Counted from the stretch's first letter, positions 17,823 to 26,749 are shown. The stretch: DNA of 64,000 nt from UBA5072 sp963822145 (GCA_963822145.1 CAWGGG010000004.1:248001-312000), one strand, 5' to 3'. Notes: generated by a model from the sequence alone, not told the origin. Made by a program: numbers and translations.

Positions 17823-19304
17823 ATGCACATGACTGAATATCTGCTTGGGGTTGACGTTGGTACATCAGGAGTTAAAGTAATGGCCTTTTCTCTTAGCGGG
17901 AAGCTTTTGCAACTTAAAAAGCAGCACTATGATGTACTGCCTTCACCAACAGGCTATATGGAGCATGATCCGGAGCTGATTTGCCAGTATACGATTACCA
18001 CCATTACCGATCTGATTTCAGAAATGGGCCGGGCTCCTGAGGCTATAGGATTCTGCACTTTCATGCACAGCATCATGCCACTGGATCAACATTTCAATCC
18101 CATTGGCAATCTGCAGTTGTGGAATGATAACCGGAGTGCTGCTGCAGCCACCTTGCTGAAAAATTCCACCGGAGGCAGCAGCATATACCGCTGTACCGGA
18201 ACGCCGCTGCACCCCATGTCCCCCCTTACCAAGATCAGGCAGATGAAGGACACGGAAGGCAGGGTTTTCAGCAGCACCAAACGTTTTGCCGGCATTAAGG
18301 AATACCTGTTATACCGGCTTACAGGCCGCATGGTCCTGGACTATTCAACAGCCTCCGCCACAGGTCTTTTTGATTCCGTAAATAAGCGGTGGTGTGAAAA
18401 AGCCATGCAATGGGGTGGCATTACCAGTAATTACCTGGCAGAAATCATCCCTCCTGGTGAATATTTAAGATGTACGCTCGCAGGACCTTTAAATAATGTC
18501 GTGATCGTTCCCGGGTTGAGCGATGGTGTTGCGGCGAATCTTGGTGCAGCCAATATCGACGATACCGAATTCACTCTGACATTGGGAACCAGTGCTGCCT
18601 TAAGATTTACAGGTCAGGCCATGAGAACTGATCCTGAAGGTGTATTGTTTTCGTACTGTCTGGATGATATCCTTTACGTGACCGGTGGTGCCAGTAATAA
18701 TTGCTTTAACGTGATCGACAAGCAGGTCACTGAACTTGGTTTGTCCCTGGATATCCTGAACGATCCTGCTTTTCAGGGTATTGAAGCAGCCACGGCTGCA
18801 ACGCCCCTGTTCTATCTGCCGTGGATGTTCGGTGAACGGGCACCGCTGCAGCTCCATGAACCATTGCACCGCTTCATACCGCAGCATCCCGCCGATTCTC
18901 CGGCAAGAAAGCTTAAAAGTGTTGTTGAATCCATTCTTTTCAACCTGAGGCATATAGCAGAGAAACTCGAACGACTTGGCGGAAAGCGTTTTGCCTGCCT
19001 TCACCTGAGTGGGGGACTGGCCCGGTTTGATCTGGTGAGGGACCTCACGGCCTCCATTTTTGATCTTCCTCTGGTTGAACATAGTACCGGAGAAAGCTCA
19101 GCTCTGGGTGCTGCGTTTTATACAGCTCATAGTATCGGTGTGGTGAAGGACTACAAAGAGATCAGGAATTGGAATCCTGTAATTGCCAGGCATACAGCCA
19201 ATCCCCGGATGGTGTCGTCATACCGTCGGGCCTATGAATATTACCAGGCTGTTGTTCAGCGGGAACTTTCGCAAATCCAGGGAAATGCGGCCAGGGCTGA
19301 CTAG
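17823..19304 (+). CDS. FGGY-family carbohydrate kinase, gluconokinase-like
   Basis: 493 residues (491 if the ATG at 17829 is used, which begins directly at TEYLLGVDVGTSG). It phosphorylates a sugar or polyol with ATP. The N-terminal ATPase motif GVDVGTSGVKVMAF, LWNDNRSA (near residue 100) and WMFGERAPLQ (near 335) resemble the gluconokinase branch. LSGGLARFDLVRDLTASIF is the C-terminal FGGY signature. No transporter, isomerase or dehydrogenase of a sugar pathway flanks it, so the substrate is an inference from motif similarity only. It is divergent from the S9 peptidase and convergent with yihY. Confidence 0.88.
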   Translation: MHMTEYLLGVDVGTSGVKVMAFSLSGKLLQLKKQHYDVLPSPTGYMEHDPELICQYTITTITDLISEMGRAPEAIGFCTFMHSIMPLDQHFNPIGNLQLWNDNRSAAAATLLKNSTGGSSIYRCTGTPLHPMSPLTKIRQMKDTEGRVFSSTKRFAGIKEYLLYRLTGRMVLDYSTASATGLFDSVNKRWCEKAMQWGGITSNYLAEIIPPGEYLRCTLAGPLNNVVIVPGLSDGVAANLGAANIDDTEFTLTLGTSAALRFTGQAMRTDPEGVLFSYCLDDILYVTGGASNNCFNVIDKQVTELGLSLDILNDPAFQGIEAATAATPLFYLPWMFGERAPLQLHEPLHRFIPQHPADSPARKLKSVVESILFNLRHIAEKLERLGGKRFACLHLSGGLARFDLVRDLTASIFDLPLVEHSTGESSALGAAFYTAHSIGVVKDYKEIRNWNPVIARHTANPRMVSSYRRAYEYYQAVVQRELSQIQGNAARAD

Positions 19305-19320
19305 TTAAGTGTCAAAGGCA

Positions 19321-20646
19321 TCATTGCAGATCCCTCAATACGGTGTTGTTGGAAGAATTCCGGATATCCTCATAGAACGATTCAACAATAGCACTGAGCT
19401 GTTTCAGTTCCGATGTTTCCGCATCGAAAGCCACCAATTGTCCCTGCTTATCCAGGGCATCAATCACATAGCTGATGGTGATCTTCGCCGGGTCGAGTGC
19501 AGGCTGGTAGGCCACCTCACGTACCTCATGGTTCAGCGTCTCAATGATGATCCGGGCATTGAGGAGATCATAAATCAGATCGCGCACGATTCTTACCGGA
19601 ACACCTAGTTTGACGGCAATATCAGCTGCATTAAGCGGTGGGAGCCCCTCCGTAAAGTTCGTGATGATTTTCTGGGCCACCAGCAGCACCAATACTCTGC
19701 GTTGTTTCATGCTGACCTGCACCCCTTCGGCTTCCTGTTCATAGTGTACCGCATTCTGGTAGGCAAAAGATATTTCAGCCCCCAGTAATACTATAAGCCA
19801 GCTTAACTCGAGCCACATCATAAACAGGGGCAAGGCGGCAAAAGTCCCGTAAACTGCGCCGTAACCCGACAATAATGACTGGAAATTCACATACCCCCAT
19901 TGCAGCAGCTGGAACATGGTACCGGCAATAATGCCGGCTATCAGGGCCGGAATAATCTTGACTTTAGTATTGGGAATAACGATGTATATCATGGTGAACA
20001 CAAACCAGATCAGGGTATAGGACAGTCCTGTGACCATGATCCTGAGCACGGAATCAAGATAATGCAGGAATGGGATGTTGCTGGATATACTTTCAAGCTG
20101 GGAAACATTGAAACTGCTGGCAATGATCAAAAATAGCGGGGCAACAATAAGCAGGGAGATGTAATCTGTAAATTTCCGGGCAACCATCCTGGATTTCTTT
20201 ATCTGCCAGATGTTGTTAAAGGAACTTTCAATGTTGCCGAGCACCTTCATAACGGACCAGAATAAAATGATCAGTCCGATTCCTGTAATGAATCCCCCGT
20301 TGATCCGGTTGAGGTAACGATCCACGAAACCCAGCAAAACATTCAGCATGTCATCATGTCCTGTGAACCTTTCCGTTAGGACGGTTTTCAGGTATTCCTC
20401 CAGTCCAAAGCCCTGTGATATTCCGAAAACCATCGCCAGGATGGGAACAATGGCAAGAAGGGTATAGAAAGAAAGCGCGGAAGCTCTCAGCTGTATTTTA
20501 TCCTGGTTGAATCCCCTGGCAGCAATGAAAAGAATCCGGCCCTGCCGGACAAAGAAACTAAAGACAGGGTGTTTGTCCTTTGTGGAGATCTTCCAGATAT
20601 CCTTTTCAAAAAACTGGGTTATTCGCTGGATAATATCTCTTTTCAT
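19321..20646 (-). CDS. YihY/BrkB-family inner-membrane protein
   Basis: 441 residues. The first 300 carry six hydrophobic helices typical of the YihY/virulence factor BrkB family (formerly mis-called RNase BN): QLRASALSFYTLLAIVPILA near 50, GGFITGIGLIILFWSV, and a conserved GAVYGTFAALPLFMMWLELSW near 270. The last roughly 130 residues are soluble and resemble a winged-helix-like extension (LVAQKIITNFTEGLPPLNAADIAVKLGVPVRIV), common in Bacteroidota members. The molecular role of the family is unsettled. It shares a compact divergent promoter with the receiver gene. Confidence 0.9.
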   Translation of the reverse strand: MKRDIIQRITQFFEKDIWKISTKDKHPVFSFFVRQGRILFIAARGFNQDKIQLRASALSFYTLLAIVPILAMVFGISQGFGLEEYLKTVLTERFTGHDDMLNVLLGFVDRYLNRINGGFITGIGLIILFWSVMKVLGNIESSFNNIWQIKKSRMVARKFTDYISLLIVAPLFLIIASSFNVSQLESISSNIPFLHYLDSVLRIMVTGLSYTLIWFVFTMIYIVIPNTKVKIIPALIAGIIAGTMFQLLQWGYVNFQSLLSGYGAVYGTFAALPLFMMWLELSWLIVLLGAEISFAYQNAVHYEQEAEGVQVSMKQRRVLVLLVAQKIITNFTEGLPPLNAADIAVKLGVPVRIVRDLIYDLLNARIIIETLNHEVREVAYQPALDPAKITISYVIDALDKQGQLVAFDAETSELKQLSAIVESFYEDIRNSSNNTVLRDLQ

Positions 20647-20662
20647 AATGCGGTTCCTGCGA

Positions 20663-20688
20663 TAAAAGTACGAATTTTTATACTTTTA
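20663..20688. promoter_or_regulatory. Symmetric divergent promoter of yihY and receiver gene
   Basis: TAAAAGTA (20663-20670) and TACTTTTA (20681-20688) are a perfect 8-bp inverted repeat with a 10-nt centre. Each arm reads as a TAnnTTTG-like -7 box for one direction, so the two promoters overlap back to back in a 49-67 nt gap. Confidence 0.5.
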
Positions 20689-20713
20689 CGCTGAAATGCT
20701 CAATAGGTTTTAT

Positions 20714-21091
20714 ATGTCCCTCCCCAATCTTGAAAATAAAAAACTCCTTGTTGTTGAAGATGATGATATGAGTTTCCTGTATCTGAATCAATTGTTGAAA
20801 CTGACACAGTGTATGTTCCTCAGGGAAAAAAGTGGTCTGGATGCTATTGAAGCTTTTCGCGCTGAGCCTGGTTTTGACATGATTCTTATGGATATACAGT
20901 TGCCGGATATGGACGGCAAGCAGGTCACCCGGAAAATCAGGGATCTGGATCCGGCCATTCCCATTATTGCTCAAACGGCTGCCAAATCACCGTCAGAAAA
21001 GGAACTTGTCCTTGCAGCAGGATGTACGGAAGTCCTTATAAAACCTTTTTCAATGGAGGAGTTGTTTGCTGCAATTGAAAGACATATTTAA
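20714..21091 (+). CDS. Stand-alone receiver-domain response regulator
   Basis: 125 residues, receiver domain only. The acidic pocket is EDDD (15-18), the phospho-acceptor is Asp60 in MILMDIQLPDMDG, Thr is in PIIAQTAAK and Lys in VLIKPF. An ATG at 20696 is in frame, but it lies 7 nt after the presumed -7 box, so the second ATG at 20714 is preferred. With no output domain it must act by protein contact or as a phosphate sink. No histidine kinase is adjacent; the sensor at 35.9 kb also lacks a kinase, so the partner is unknown. The stop codon is followed directly by a GGGAC-type repeat. Confidence 0.9.
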   Translation: MSLPNLENKKLLVVEDDDMSFLYLNQLLKLTQCMFLREKSGLDAIEAFRAEPGFDMILMDIQLPDMDGKQVTRKIRDLDPAIPIIAQTAAKSPSEKELVLAAGCTEVLIKPFSMEELFAAIERHI

Positions 21092-21092
21092 C

Positions 21093-21145
21093 AGGGACCA
21101 GGGACACCCTCCTCCGCTGAAGCTTCGGCGGGCAAAAGGGACGAG
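21093..21145 (+). repeat. GGGAC-flanked hairpin repeat after receiver stop
   Basis: Two GGGAC units, a hairpin-capable GC-rich core sharing CGCTGAAGCT, then AAAAGGGACGAG. The copy at 39055-39101 has the same layout and also directly follows a stop codon. The two are about 80% alike over roughly 43 nt by eye. Confidence 0.7.
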
Positions 21146-21171
21146 TAAACCAGATGACCGGCAGACTTACC

Positions 21172-22578
21172 TTAATAGTAGCTGGACCCGTCCCAGCAGT
21201 GTGTGCAAAGGCTTTCTTTGGGAAGACCGATGGCCTCCACCAGGTCATCCAGCTTCTGATAGGTAAGTGAGGTCAGGTTCAGGTTCTGCCGGATTTGTTC
21301 TACCATAGCCCGGTACTTTCCGTTGTTAATGTCGGAATAATCTGCCATATCGGATTCATCTTTCCCTTCAAGCATCCTTACTGCCTTGTGTGTGGCCAGA
21401 TCAAGATTTGATCGCGACCTGCTGAAATTCAGGAATTCACACGGGTAGGTGAGCGGGGGACAGGCGATGCGCATGTGGACCTCTTTGATTCCGGCCTCAT
21501 GCAGGTCGCGGGTATTATCCTTCAATTGTGTACCCCGTACAATGGAGTCGTCCAGAAAGATCCCGACTTTGTCCTTAACCACCGACTGATTGGTTATCAA
21601 CTTCATACGGGCTACAAGGTCCCTCGTAACCTGGTTTTGGGGCATAAAACTGCGGGGCCAGGTAGGGGTATATTTGGCATAGGGGCGTTTGAGCGGTATG
21701 CCTTTGGCATTGGCATAACCTATGGCATGTCCAATACCGGAATCGGGGATACCGGCAACAAAATCGGCCTTCACCGTGTCGTTTTTTGCCAGTGCTGCGC
21801 CACAGCGGTAGCGGGTTTCATCAACATTGATGCCTTCATAAAATGAAGGTGGATATCCATAGTAAACCCAGAGAAAGGAACAAACCTGCATTTTTTTATC
21901 AGGCTTGCGCAATTGTTCATAACCCTCTGGAGTGATTCGCACAACCTCGCCCGGTCCCAAAAATTTATCCACTTCATAAGAAAGATTCGGGAAGGAGCAG
22001 GTCTCAAAGGCTACGGCCCAGGCATCCTCTTTTCTTCCAAGGATGACCGGTGTTCTCCCGAGCCTGTCGCGCGCAGCTATTATCCCTTCTTCAGTAAGAA
22101 TGATCAGGGAGCAGGATCCCTTGACCCGATTGTATACATTCTGGATACCCGATATGAAATCGTCTCCCTCGGCAATCAGTTTGGCTATAAGTTCCGTCGG
22201 ATTGACCGAGCCCTGGCTGGTCTCAGCAAAGGTCTGATGTTTTTTCAAAAAATAAGCTTCAAGATCTGCCAGGTTAACAATCTTACTGACCGTGGCAACG
22301 GCAAAACGTCCCAGGTGGGTGGTGACCTGGATGGGTTGGGCCTCGGTGTCACTGATGATGCCGATGCCCATGTTTCCAGAAAATCCGGTGATGTCGTTTT
22401 CAAACTTATTCCTAAAATATCCATCCTCCAGGCTATGAATAGCGCGTTGAAAGCCATTATCCCTGGAATAGAAAGCCATTCCTGCCCGTTTGGTACCCAG
22501 GTGGGAATGGTAATCCGTACCATAAAAGACATCGGATACACAATCTTGCTTCGAGATACAGCCGAAAAAGCCACTCAT
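21172..22578 (-). CDS. PurF-like amidophosphoribosyltransferase paralogue with Ser in place of N-terminal Cys
   Basis: 468 residues from the ATG at 22578, which begins MSGFFGC; 15 upstream in-frame residues are less likely. It has the PurF layout: an N-terminal Ntn glutaminase-like domain and a C-terminal phosphoribosyltransferase with an intact PRPP loop (IFLDDSIVRGTQ). In true PurF the mature protein begins with Cys (MCGxxG); here that residue is Ser, and the following glutamine-site region reads YHSHLGTKRAGM instead of LQHRGQE. Similar MSGFFG paralogues occur in Bacteroidota. It may use ammonia, use Ser as nucleophile, or do another phosphoribosyl transfer. The C-terminus ends CTHCWDGSSYY. 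It is divergent from the CE15 gene. Confidence 0.88.
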   Translation of the reverse strand: MSGFFGCISKQDCVSDVFYGTDYHSHLGTKRAGMAFYSRDNGFQRAIHSLEDGYFRNKFENDITGFSGNMGIGIISDTEAQPIQVTTHLGRFAVATVSKIVNLADLEAYFLKKHQTFAETSQGSVNPTELIAKLIAEGDDFISGIQNVYNRVKGSCSLIILTEEGIIAARDRLGRTPVILGRKEDAWAVAFETCSFPNLSYEVDKFLGPGEVVRITPEGYEQLRKPDKKMQVCSFLWVYYGYPPSFYEGINVDETRYRCGAALAKNDTVKADFVAGIPDSGIGHAIGYANAKGIPLKRPYAKYTPTWPRSFMPQNQVTRDLVARMKLITNQSVVKDKVGIFLDDSIVRGTQLKDNTRDLHEAGIKEVHMRIACPPLTYPCEFLNFSRSRSNLDLATHKAVRMLEGKDESDMADYSDINNGKYRAMVEQIRQNLNLTSLTYQKLDDLVEAIGLPKESLCTHCWDGSSYY

Positions 22579-22643
22579 GGTTGCAGGAGTTTTAGTGTTT
22601 GACAGGTTAAAAATATAAAACAATTGCTTCGGAAAAACGGGTG

Positions 22644-22675
22644 TTGATAAATGATTTGGAAACTTTGTATCTTTG
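22644..22675 (+). promoter_or_regulatory. Promoter of the CE15 esterase gene
   Basis: TTG (22644-22646) and TATCTTTG (22668-22675) are 21 nt apart, a good Bacteroidota promoter, 34 nt before the ATG at 22710. Confidence 0.6.
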
Positions 22676-22709
22676 ATAAAATCACACGGTCAAACAAAAT
22701 CGTGCAGCC

Positions 22710-23975
22710 ATGACAAGACATGTTGGCCCCGGAAGCCTAAAAAGATTTTTCATAGTTTCATTCTTCCTGTTCATGGCAGTCCCCGCACTGTTCTCTCAGG
22801 AAGCGCTGGTGAATTATGATGAAAACCGGGTGCCGGACTATACACTTCCGGATCCGCTGATGACTGCAAAAGGAAAAGCGATTGCTGACATTGCTGCCTG
22901 GTGGAGCGAACGGAGGCCGGAAATACTCAGTATGTTTGAACAGGAAGAGTATGGCATGACCCCGCGAACCAGGTGCGATCTGAGCTTTGAAGTGGTTTCG
23001 GCCGACAGCATGGCATTCGGCGGCAAAGCTGTCCGCAAAGAGATCAGGATCTATTTCAGCAGGGACAAAAAGGGACCTTCCATGTTGTTGCTGATGTATT
23101 TACCAAAAAAGCGAACAGCTGTACCGGTTGTGTTGGGATTGAACTTTGACGGTAACCACACCATTACGGATGATCCGGGCATTACCCTGACAGACAGCTG
23201 GAAGGAATCAGAGCATGAGCGGGGTGAGGATTCCCTGAGCTGGCCTGTTGAAAGTATCCTTGCCAGGGGTTTTGGCCTGGCCACGATTTATTATGGTGAT
23301 ATTGATCCTGACTTTGATGACGGCTTTCGGAACGGAGTCCAACCTTTATTTTACGGCCCGGGACAGACCAAACCAGGTCCCGGTGAATGGGGCTCCATAG
23401 GTGCATGGGCATGGGGACTGAGCCGGGCACTGGATTACCTGGAAACCGATAAGACTGTGGATCCCAAAAAAGTTATGGTGGTGGGGCATTCGCGGCTTGG
23501 AAAGGCTGCACTGTGGGCCGGTGCCCAGGATCAGCGTTTTGCGATCGTGGTATCGAACAATTCGGGATGTGGTGGGGCCGCCCTTTCCAAAAGGATCTTT
23601 GGTGAAACTGTCGCTGCCATTAACAAGACCTTCCCGCACTGGTTCTGTTCACGTTTCAAGTATTACAGCAACAATGAAGCAGCTCTTCCGTTCGACCAGC
23701 ATATGTTGATAGCCCTGATCGCTCCAAGGCCTGTTTATGTCGCCAGCGCTGAAGAGGACCGCTGGGCGGATCCGAAAGGGGAATTTCTTGGTGCTTTGAA
23801 TGCAGATCCGGTATACAAGCTGCTGGGCGCGGAAGGATTGCCTGTAAATAAGATGCCCCAGGTAAACACACCGGTGATGGGTACAATCGGATATCATATA
23901 CGCAGCGGCGGGCATGACATCACATCCTATGACTGGGAACGGTATCTGGATTTTGCTGAAAAGCATTTTCGCTAA
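22710..23975 (+). CDS. CE15-type glucuronoyl esterase / acetyl xylan esterase-like
   Basis: 421 residues with a signal peptide (about residues 10-30, ending LFSQ). The alpha/beta-hydrolase carries the CE15 signature VGHSRLGKAALW with nucleophile Ser261 and the adjacent Arg. NNSGCGGAALSKR follows about 30 residues on, and His402 in GGHDIT completes the site. CE15 enzymes cleave ester bonds between lignin alcohols and glucuronic acid on xylan, or related esters. No xylanase or SusCD pair is near, so the gene is not part of an obvious polysaccharide locus here. 14 nt separate it from the racemase-family gene. Confidence 0.88.
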   Translation: MTRHVGPGSLKRFFIVSFFLFMAVPALFSQEALVNYDENRVPDYTLPDPLMTAKGKAIADIAAWWSERRPEILSMFEQEEYGMTPRTRCDLSFEVVSADSMAFGGKAVRKEIRIYFSRDKKGPSMLLLMYLPKKRTAVPVVLGLNFDGNHTITDDPGITLTDSWKESEHERGEDSLSWPVESILARGFGLATIYYGDIDPDFDDGFRNGVQPLFYGPGQTKPGPGEWGSIGAWAWGLSRALDYLETDKTVDPKKVMVVGHSRLGKAALWAGAQDQRFAIVVSNNSGCGGAALSKRIFGETVAAINKTFPHWFCSRFKYYSNNEAALPFDQHMLIALIAPRPVYVASAEEDRWADPKGEFLGALNADPVYKLLGAEGLPVNKMPQVNTPVMGTIGYHIRSGGHDITSYDWERYLDFAEKHFR

Positions 23976-23989
23976 CCTGATAATATGCC

Positions 23990-24691
23990 ATGATGAAAAG
24001 GATCGGATTGATCGGAGGCATGGGACCGGAATCAACCCTGGATTATTACAGGGAGATCATCAATGCTTTTAAGGATGATGCCGGGGATCTCAATTACCCG
24101 GAGATCCTGATATACAGCGTAAACCTGTCAGATTTTCTGCGGTTTATGAAAATTAAGGCATACGACCGCATTGTCGATTTATTGCTTGGCAAAATAACCG
24201 CACTCCATCGGGCGGGTGCTGATTTTGCTGCCATTACTGCCAACACACCGCACCTGCTCTTTGATGAGATCCTTGCTAAATCCCCCCTGCCGCTTATCAG
24301 TATTGTTGAAGCAACCTGCCAGGAGGCGGTGCGACGGGATTTAAAGCGACCGGGCTTGCTGGGAACGGGCTTTACCATGAACGCCACCTTTTACCAGGAA
24401 GTATTTGGCCGGCAGGGTATTGATATTGTACTTCCGGATCAGACTGAGAAAGAGATCATCAATATGAAGTTGTTTGGTGAGATTGAATTGGGAATTTTCA
24501 AGGATGAAACCCGTGAGCTTCTGGTGAAGATCATGGCCAGGATGGTCCGTGATCAGCAAATTGACTCGGTGATACTGGGATGTACTGAATTTCCTCTTAT
24601 CCTTTCCGAAAAGGAATATGCCGGCGTTCCCATGCTCAACACCACCAGGATTCATGTGGATGCCATAGTCAATGCCTGCAGGGCCAGCTAG
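23990..24691 (+). CDS. Aspartate/glutamate racemase family protein
   Basis: 233 residues; a second ATG at 23993 is equally possible. The GLIGGMGPEST start and the GCTEFPLIL motif near residue 200 mark the Asp/Glu racemase fold, where two residues act as acid and base. The second Cys (G-C-T-E) is present. At the first site canonical enzymes have C-N-T-x-H; here it is A-N-T-P-H (Ala84, with Thr83 before it). E. coli YgeA works with a Thr/Cys pair, but its Thr occupies the Cys position, so activity and substrate here are open. It follows the CE15 gene and its stop overlaps the convergent glycosylase by 4 nt (CTAG). Confidence 0.85.
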   Translation: MMKRIGLIGGMGPESTLDYYREIINAFKDDAGDLNYPEILIYSVNLSDFLRFMKIKAYDRIVDLLLGKITALHRAGADFAAITANTPHLLFDEILAKSPLPLISIVEATCQEAVRRDLKRPGLLGTGFTMNATFYQEVFGRQGIDIVLPDQTEKEIINMKLFGEIELGIFKDETRELLVKIMARMVRDQQIDSVILGCTEFPLILSEKEYAGVPMLNTTRIHVDAIVNACRAS

Positions 24692-25374
24692 GAACACCGG
24701 AGCGCTTCCTGGTATTTCCGGATATACAACGGTTTCGATTTTGCCTTATATTGCATAATATACCTGGGATGCTCAAGGGCTATAATTTCCCTGAAAAACT
24801 GGTGTTCAACATTAAGCCTGCGCAAGAACTTTTCGTTTTTACCCGTTCCCAGGCAATAACAGACATCGGTCTCAATACCGAATGCAAGCTGCTGCTTCAG
24901 GGTATCCACAATAAAGTCATAAACGGCGCTGGTTAATGCTGGGCTGTCGTAATAGTTGTAATTAAGGCCTCTCCCATGTTCATTTTTCTTTACAAAACCG
25001 AGCGGACATATCGCGCTGATGAAGAACCTGCTGAAAAAAGCACGAACTCCCCCGCAGGCATCAATCATTTCATAAATAAAAGAAGAGGATGGTTCATAGG
25101 TTCGGATTCCCTCATATAGGATACCGCATTTTTCCCGGAGGCGCATAGAATCGGTAAAAGGAATACCTGTGGTCCCCGCTCCAAAACGGCCTGGATTAAT
25201 GCCCAGCAGTATGTACCTGGGGTAATGATCAGCGTAATAACGGGAATAAAACTCTCTGGTGATTTTTAAAACACCGGGATCAGCAAACGGATTCAAGACC
25301 TGAACTCCATCAGGCAACGGACCCGTAAACTGGAGCGTCCGGTTAAAGGCAATTACTCTTTCGCCAAACGTCAT
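24688..25374 (-). CDS. SMUG-like uracil-DNA glycosylase family protein
   Basis: 228 residues. GINPGRFGAGTTGIPFTD (near 60-77) matches the SMUG1-type motif GMNPGPFGMxQTGVPFG, and EHPRYIMQYK near the C-terminus occupies the place of the H-P-S loop. It would excise uracil or oxidised pyrimidines in base excision repair. The Asn of GINPG is the residue expected to position water. It closely resembles the DUF4918/SMUG2 group common in Bacteroidota. It is encoded alone, convergent and overlapping by 4 nt with the racemase-family gene. Confidence 0.85.
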   Translation of the reverse strand: MTFGERVIAFNRTLQFTGPLPDGVQVLNPFADPGVLKITREFYSRYYADHYPRYILLGINPGRFGAGTTGIPFTDSMRLREKCGILYEGIRTYEPSSSFIYEMIDACGGVRAFFSRFFISAICPLGFVKKNEHGRGLNYNYYDSPALTSAVYDFIVDTLKQQLAFGIETDVCYCLGTGKNEKFLRRLNVEHQFFREIIALEHPRYIMQYKAKSKPLYIRKYQEALRCS

Positions 25375-25377
25375 TTT

Positions 25378-25417
25378 GAATGAAGATTAAAGATGGAAGA
25401 TTAAAGATTGAAAAATC
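25378..25417. repeat. GAAGATTAAAGAT degenerate tandem tract
   Basis: About three copies of a 6-12-nt unit (GAAGATTAAAGATG...). It lies at the start codon side of the minus-strand glycosylase gene in a divergent gap, unlike most tracts, which sit at stop codons. Confidence 0.6.
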
Positions 25418-25516
25418 ATCAAAGTAGACTTGTTTAACAGTTTTGAATCAAATTTAGCGTTTTGACAGAATTAATGGATTCTTTTCTAAATTTGCTGATA
25501 TCCGGTTCCATATCCC

Positions 25517-25560
25517 TTAATTAATCACATAATCACTTAATTACTTCATCACTTCCTCAC
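25517..25560 (-). repeat. AAGTGATKA tandem tract before rsgA
   Basis: On the minus strand this reads GTGAGGAAGTGATGAAG then AAGTGATTATGTGATTA, the same 8-nt unit (AGTGATTA/GA) as the long tract at 62800-62883. It touches the ATG of rsgA. Confidence 0.65.
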
Positions 25561-25561
25561 G

Positions 25562-26623
25562 ATGGATCTCTTAGAAAGCTACGGCTGGAATGCATTCTTC
25601 AGCAGCCACCATAACAAAATCAACAGCGATTTTCAAATCGGCCGCGTCATCTCGTTGCAGGGCTTCCGGTATCATCTGATCACAGGCTCGGGCGAAATCG
25701 AATCTGAACTCTCTGGTAAAATGCTTTACGGTACTGACCCTGAACAATTGCCACAGGTAGGAGATTGGGTGTATTTTTTAAGGTATGATGTCCAGGGATA
25801 TATTATGGAGGTGTTCCCCAGAAATAACGCGCTGTCACGAAAAAGTCCCGGCAACGTCACCGAAAGGCAAATACTGGCGGCAAATATCGATTATGCACTT
25901 GTAGTGCAGGGTCTTGACCGCGATTTTAATCTGATGCGTCTGGACCGGTATCTCGTGCAAATCCTGGCCTGTGGAATTCAGCCTGTAGTGATCTTAAACA
26001 AGGCCGACCTAGCAGATGACCTTCAGTTTTATCATAAAGAAGTGGCCCGTCTGGGTAGGGAATGTCCGGTATATTGTTGCAGCACGGTAATGAATTCAGG
26101 TATGGAGGAATTGTACCATCAGGTTCTGCAGCCCGGAAAAACCTACATTCTTGTCGGCTCTTCGGGAGTAGGAAAAAGTTCACTGCTCAATGTCATGATG
26201 GAGGCTCTTCACCTCAGAACCGCACCTTTAAGCGAATCCACACACAAGGGGAAACACACCACCACCACACGGGATCTCTTTCAACTGCCCAACGGGAGTC
26301 TGGTAATTGACACCCCCGGAATGCGGGAATTTGGAATAGCCCTGGATGAGGATATCACAACCTCAGGATTGTTCCCGATGCTGGATCAATGGTCTGCGAA
26401 ATGCAGGTACGCTGATTGCCGGCACCTGGGTGAAAGCGGATGCGCTGTCGTTCAAGCCTATGAAAATGGAAGTCTCGATCCAAAGGTATATGAAAGTTAC
26501 GTGAAACTCATGAAAGAACAGCAGCATTTCAGCATCCGTATCGAGGATAAAAAGAGGATGGGCAAACGGTTTGGGAAGATGGTGAAGGAAGCGTTGGAAT
26601 ACAGGAGGCGGTATAAGTATTAA
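25562..26623 (+). CDS. rsgA: Ribosome small-subunit-dependent GTPase A
   Basis: 353 residues. A late 30S-subunit maturation GTPase. The order is OB-fold (about 20-95), then the circularly permuted GTPase with G4 (VVILNKADL, near 146), G1 (LVGSSGVGKSSLLN, near 196) and G3 (DTPGMREF, near 249). A C-terminal zinc-binding motif CRYADCRHLGESGC lies near 280-293. All diagnostic elements are present. It is a single gene; the start at 25562 gives a normal N-terminus. A GCAGTC tandem tract begins right after the TAA stop. Confidence 0.97.
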   Translation: MDLLESYGWNAFFSSHHNKINSDFQIGRVISLQGFRYHLITGSGEIESELSGKMLYGTDPEQLPQVGDWVYFLRYDVQGYIMEVFPRNNALSRKSPGNVTERQILAANIDYALVVQGLDRDFNLMRLDRYLVQILACGIQPVVILNKADLADDLQFYHKEVARLGRECPVYCCSTVMNSGMEELYHQVLQPGKTYILVGSSGVGKSSLLNVMMEALHLRTAPLSESTHKGKHTTTTRDLFQLPNGSLVIDTPGMREFGIALDEDITTSGLFPMLDQWSAKCRYADCRHLGESGCAVVQAYENGSLDPKVYESYVKLMKEQQHFSIRIEDKKRMGKRFGKMVKEALEYRRRYKY

Positions 26624-26700
26624 GTCGTGCGGTCTTGCAGTCTTGCAGTCGTAAAGCCGTGCGGTCGAGCAGTCTTGCAATTGTGCGGTCTGCTGGTCTA
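26624..26700 (+). repeat. GTCKTGCAGTC tandem tract after rsgA stop
   Basis: About eight degenerate copies of a 9-10-nt unit (GTCTTGCA, GTCGTGCG, GTCGAGCA). It starts at the base after the stop codon and shares its unit with the tract at 14797-14824. Confidence 0.75.
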
Positions 26701-26749
26701 AGGGATATTGTCCGGAATATCGACATTCAGTTTATATTATTCAATAGTA

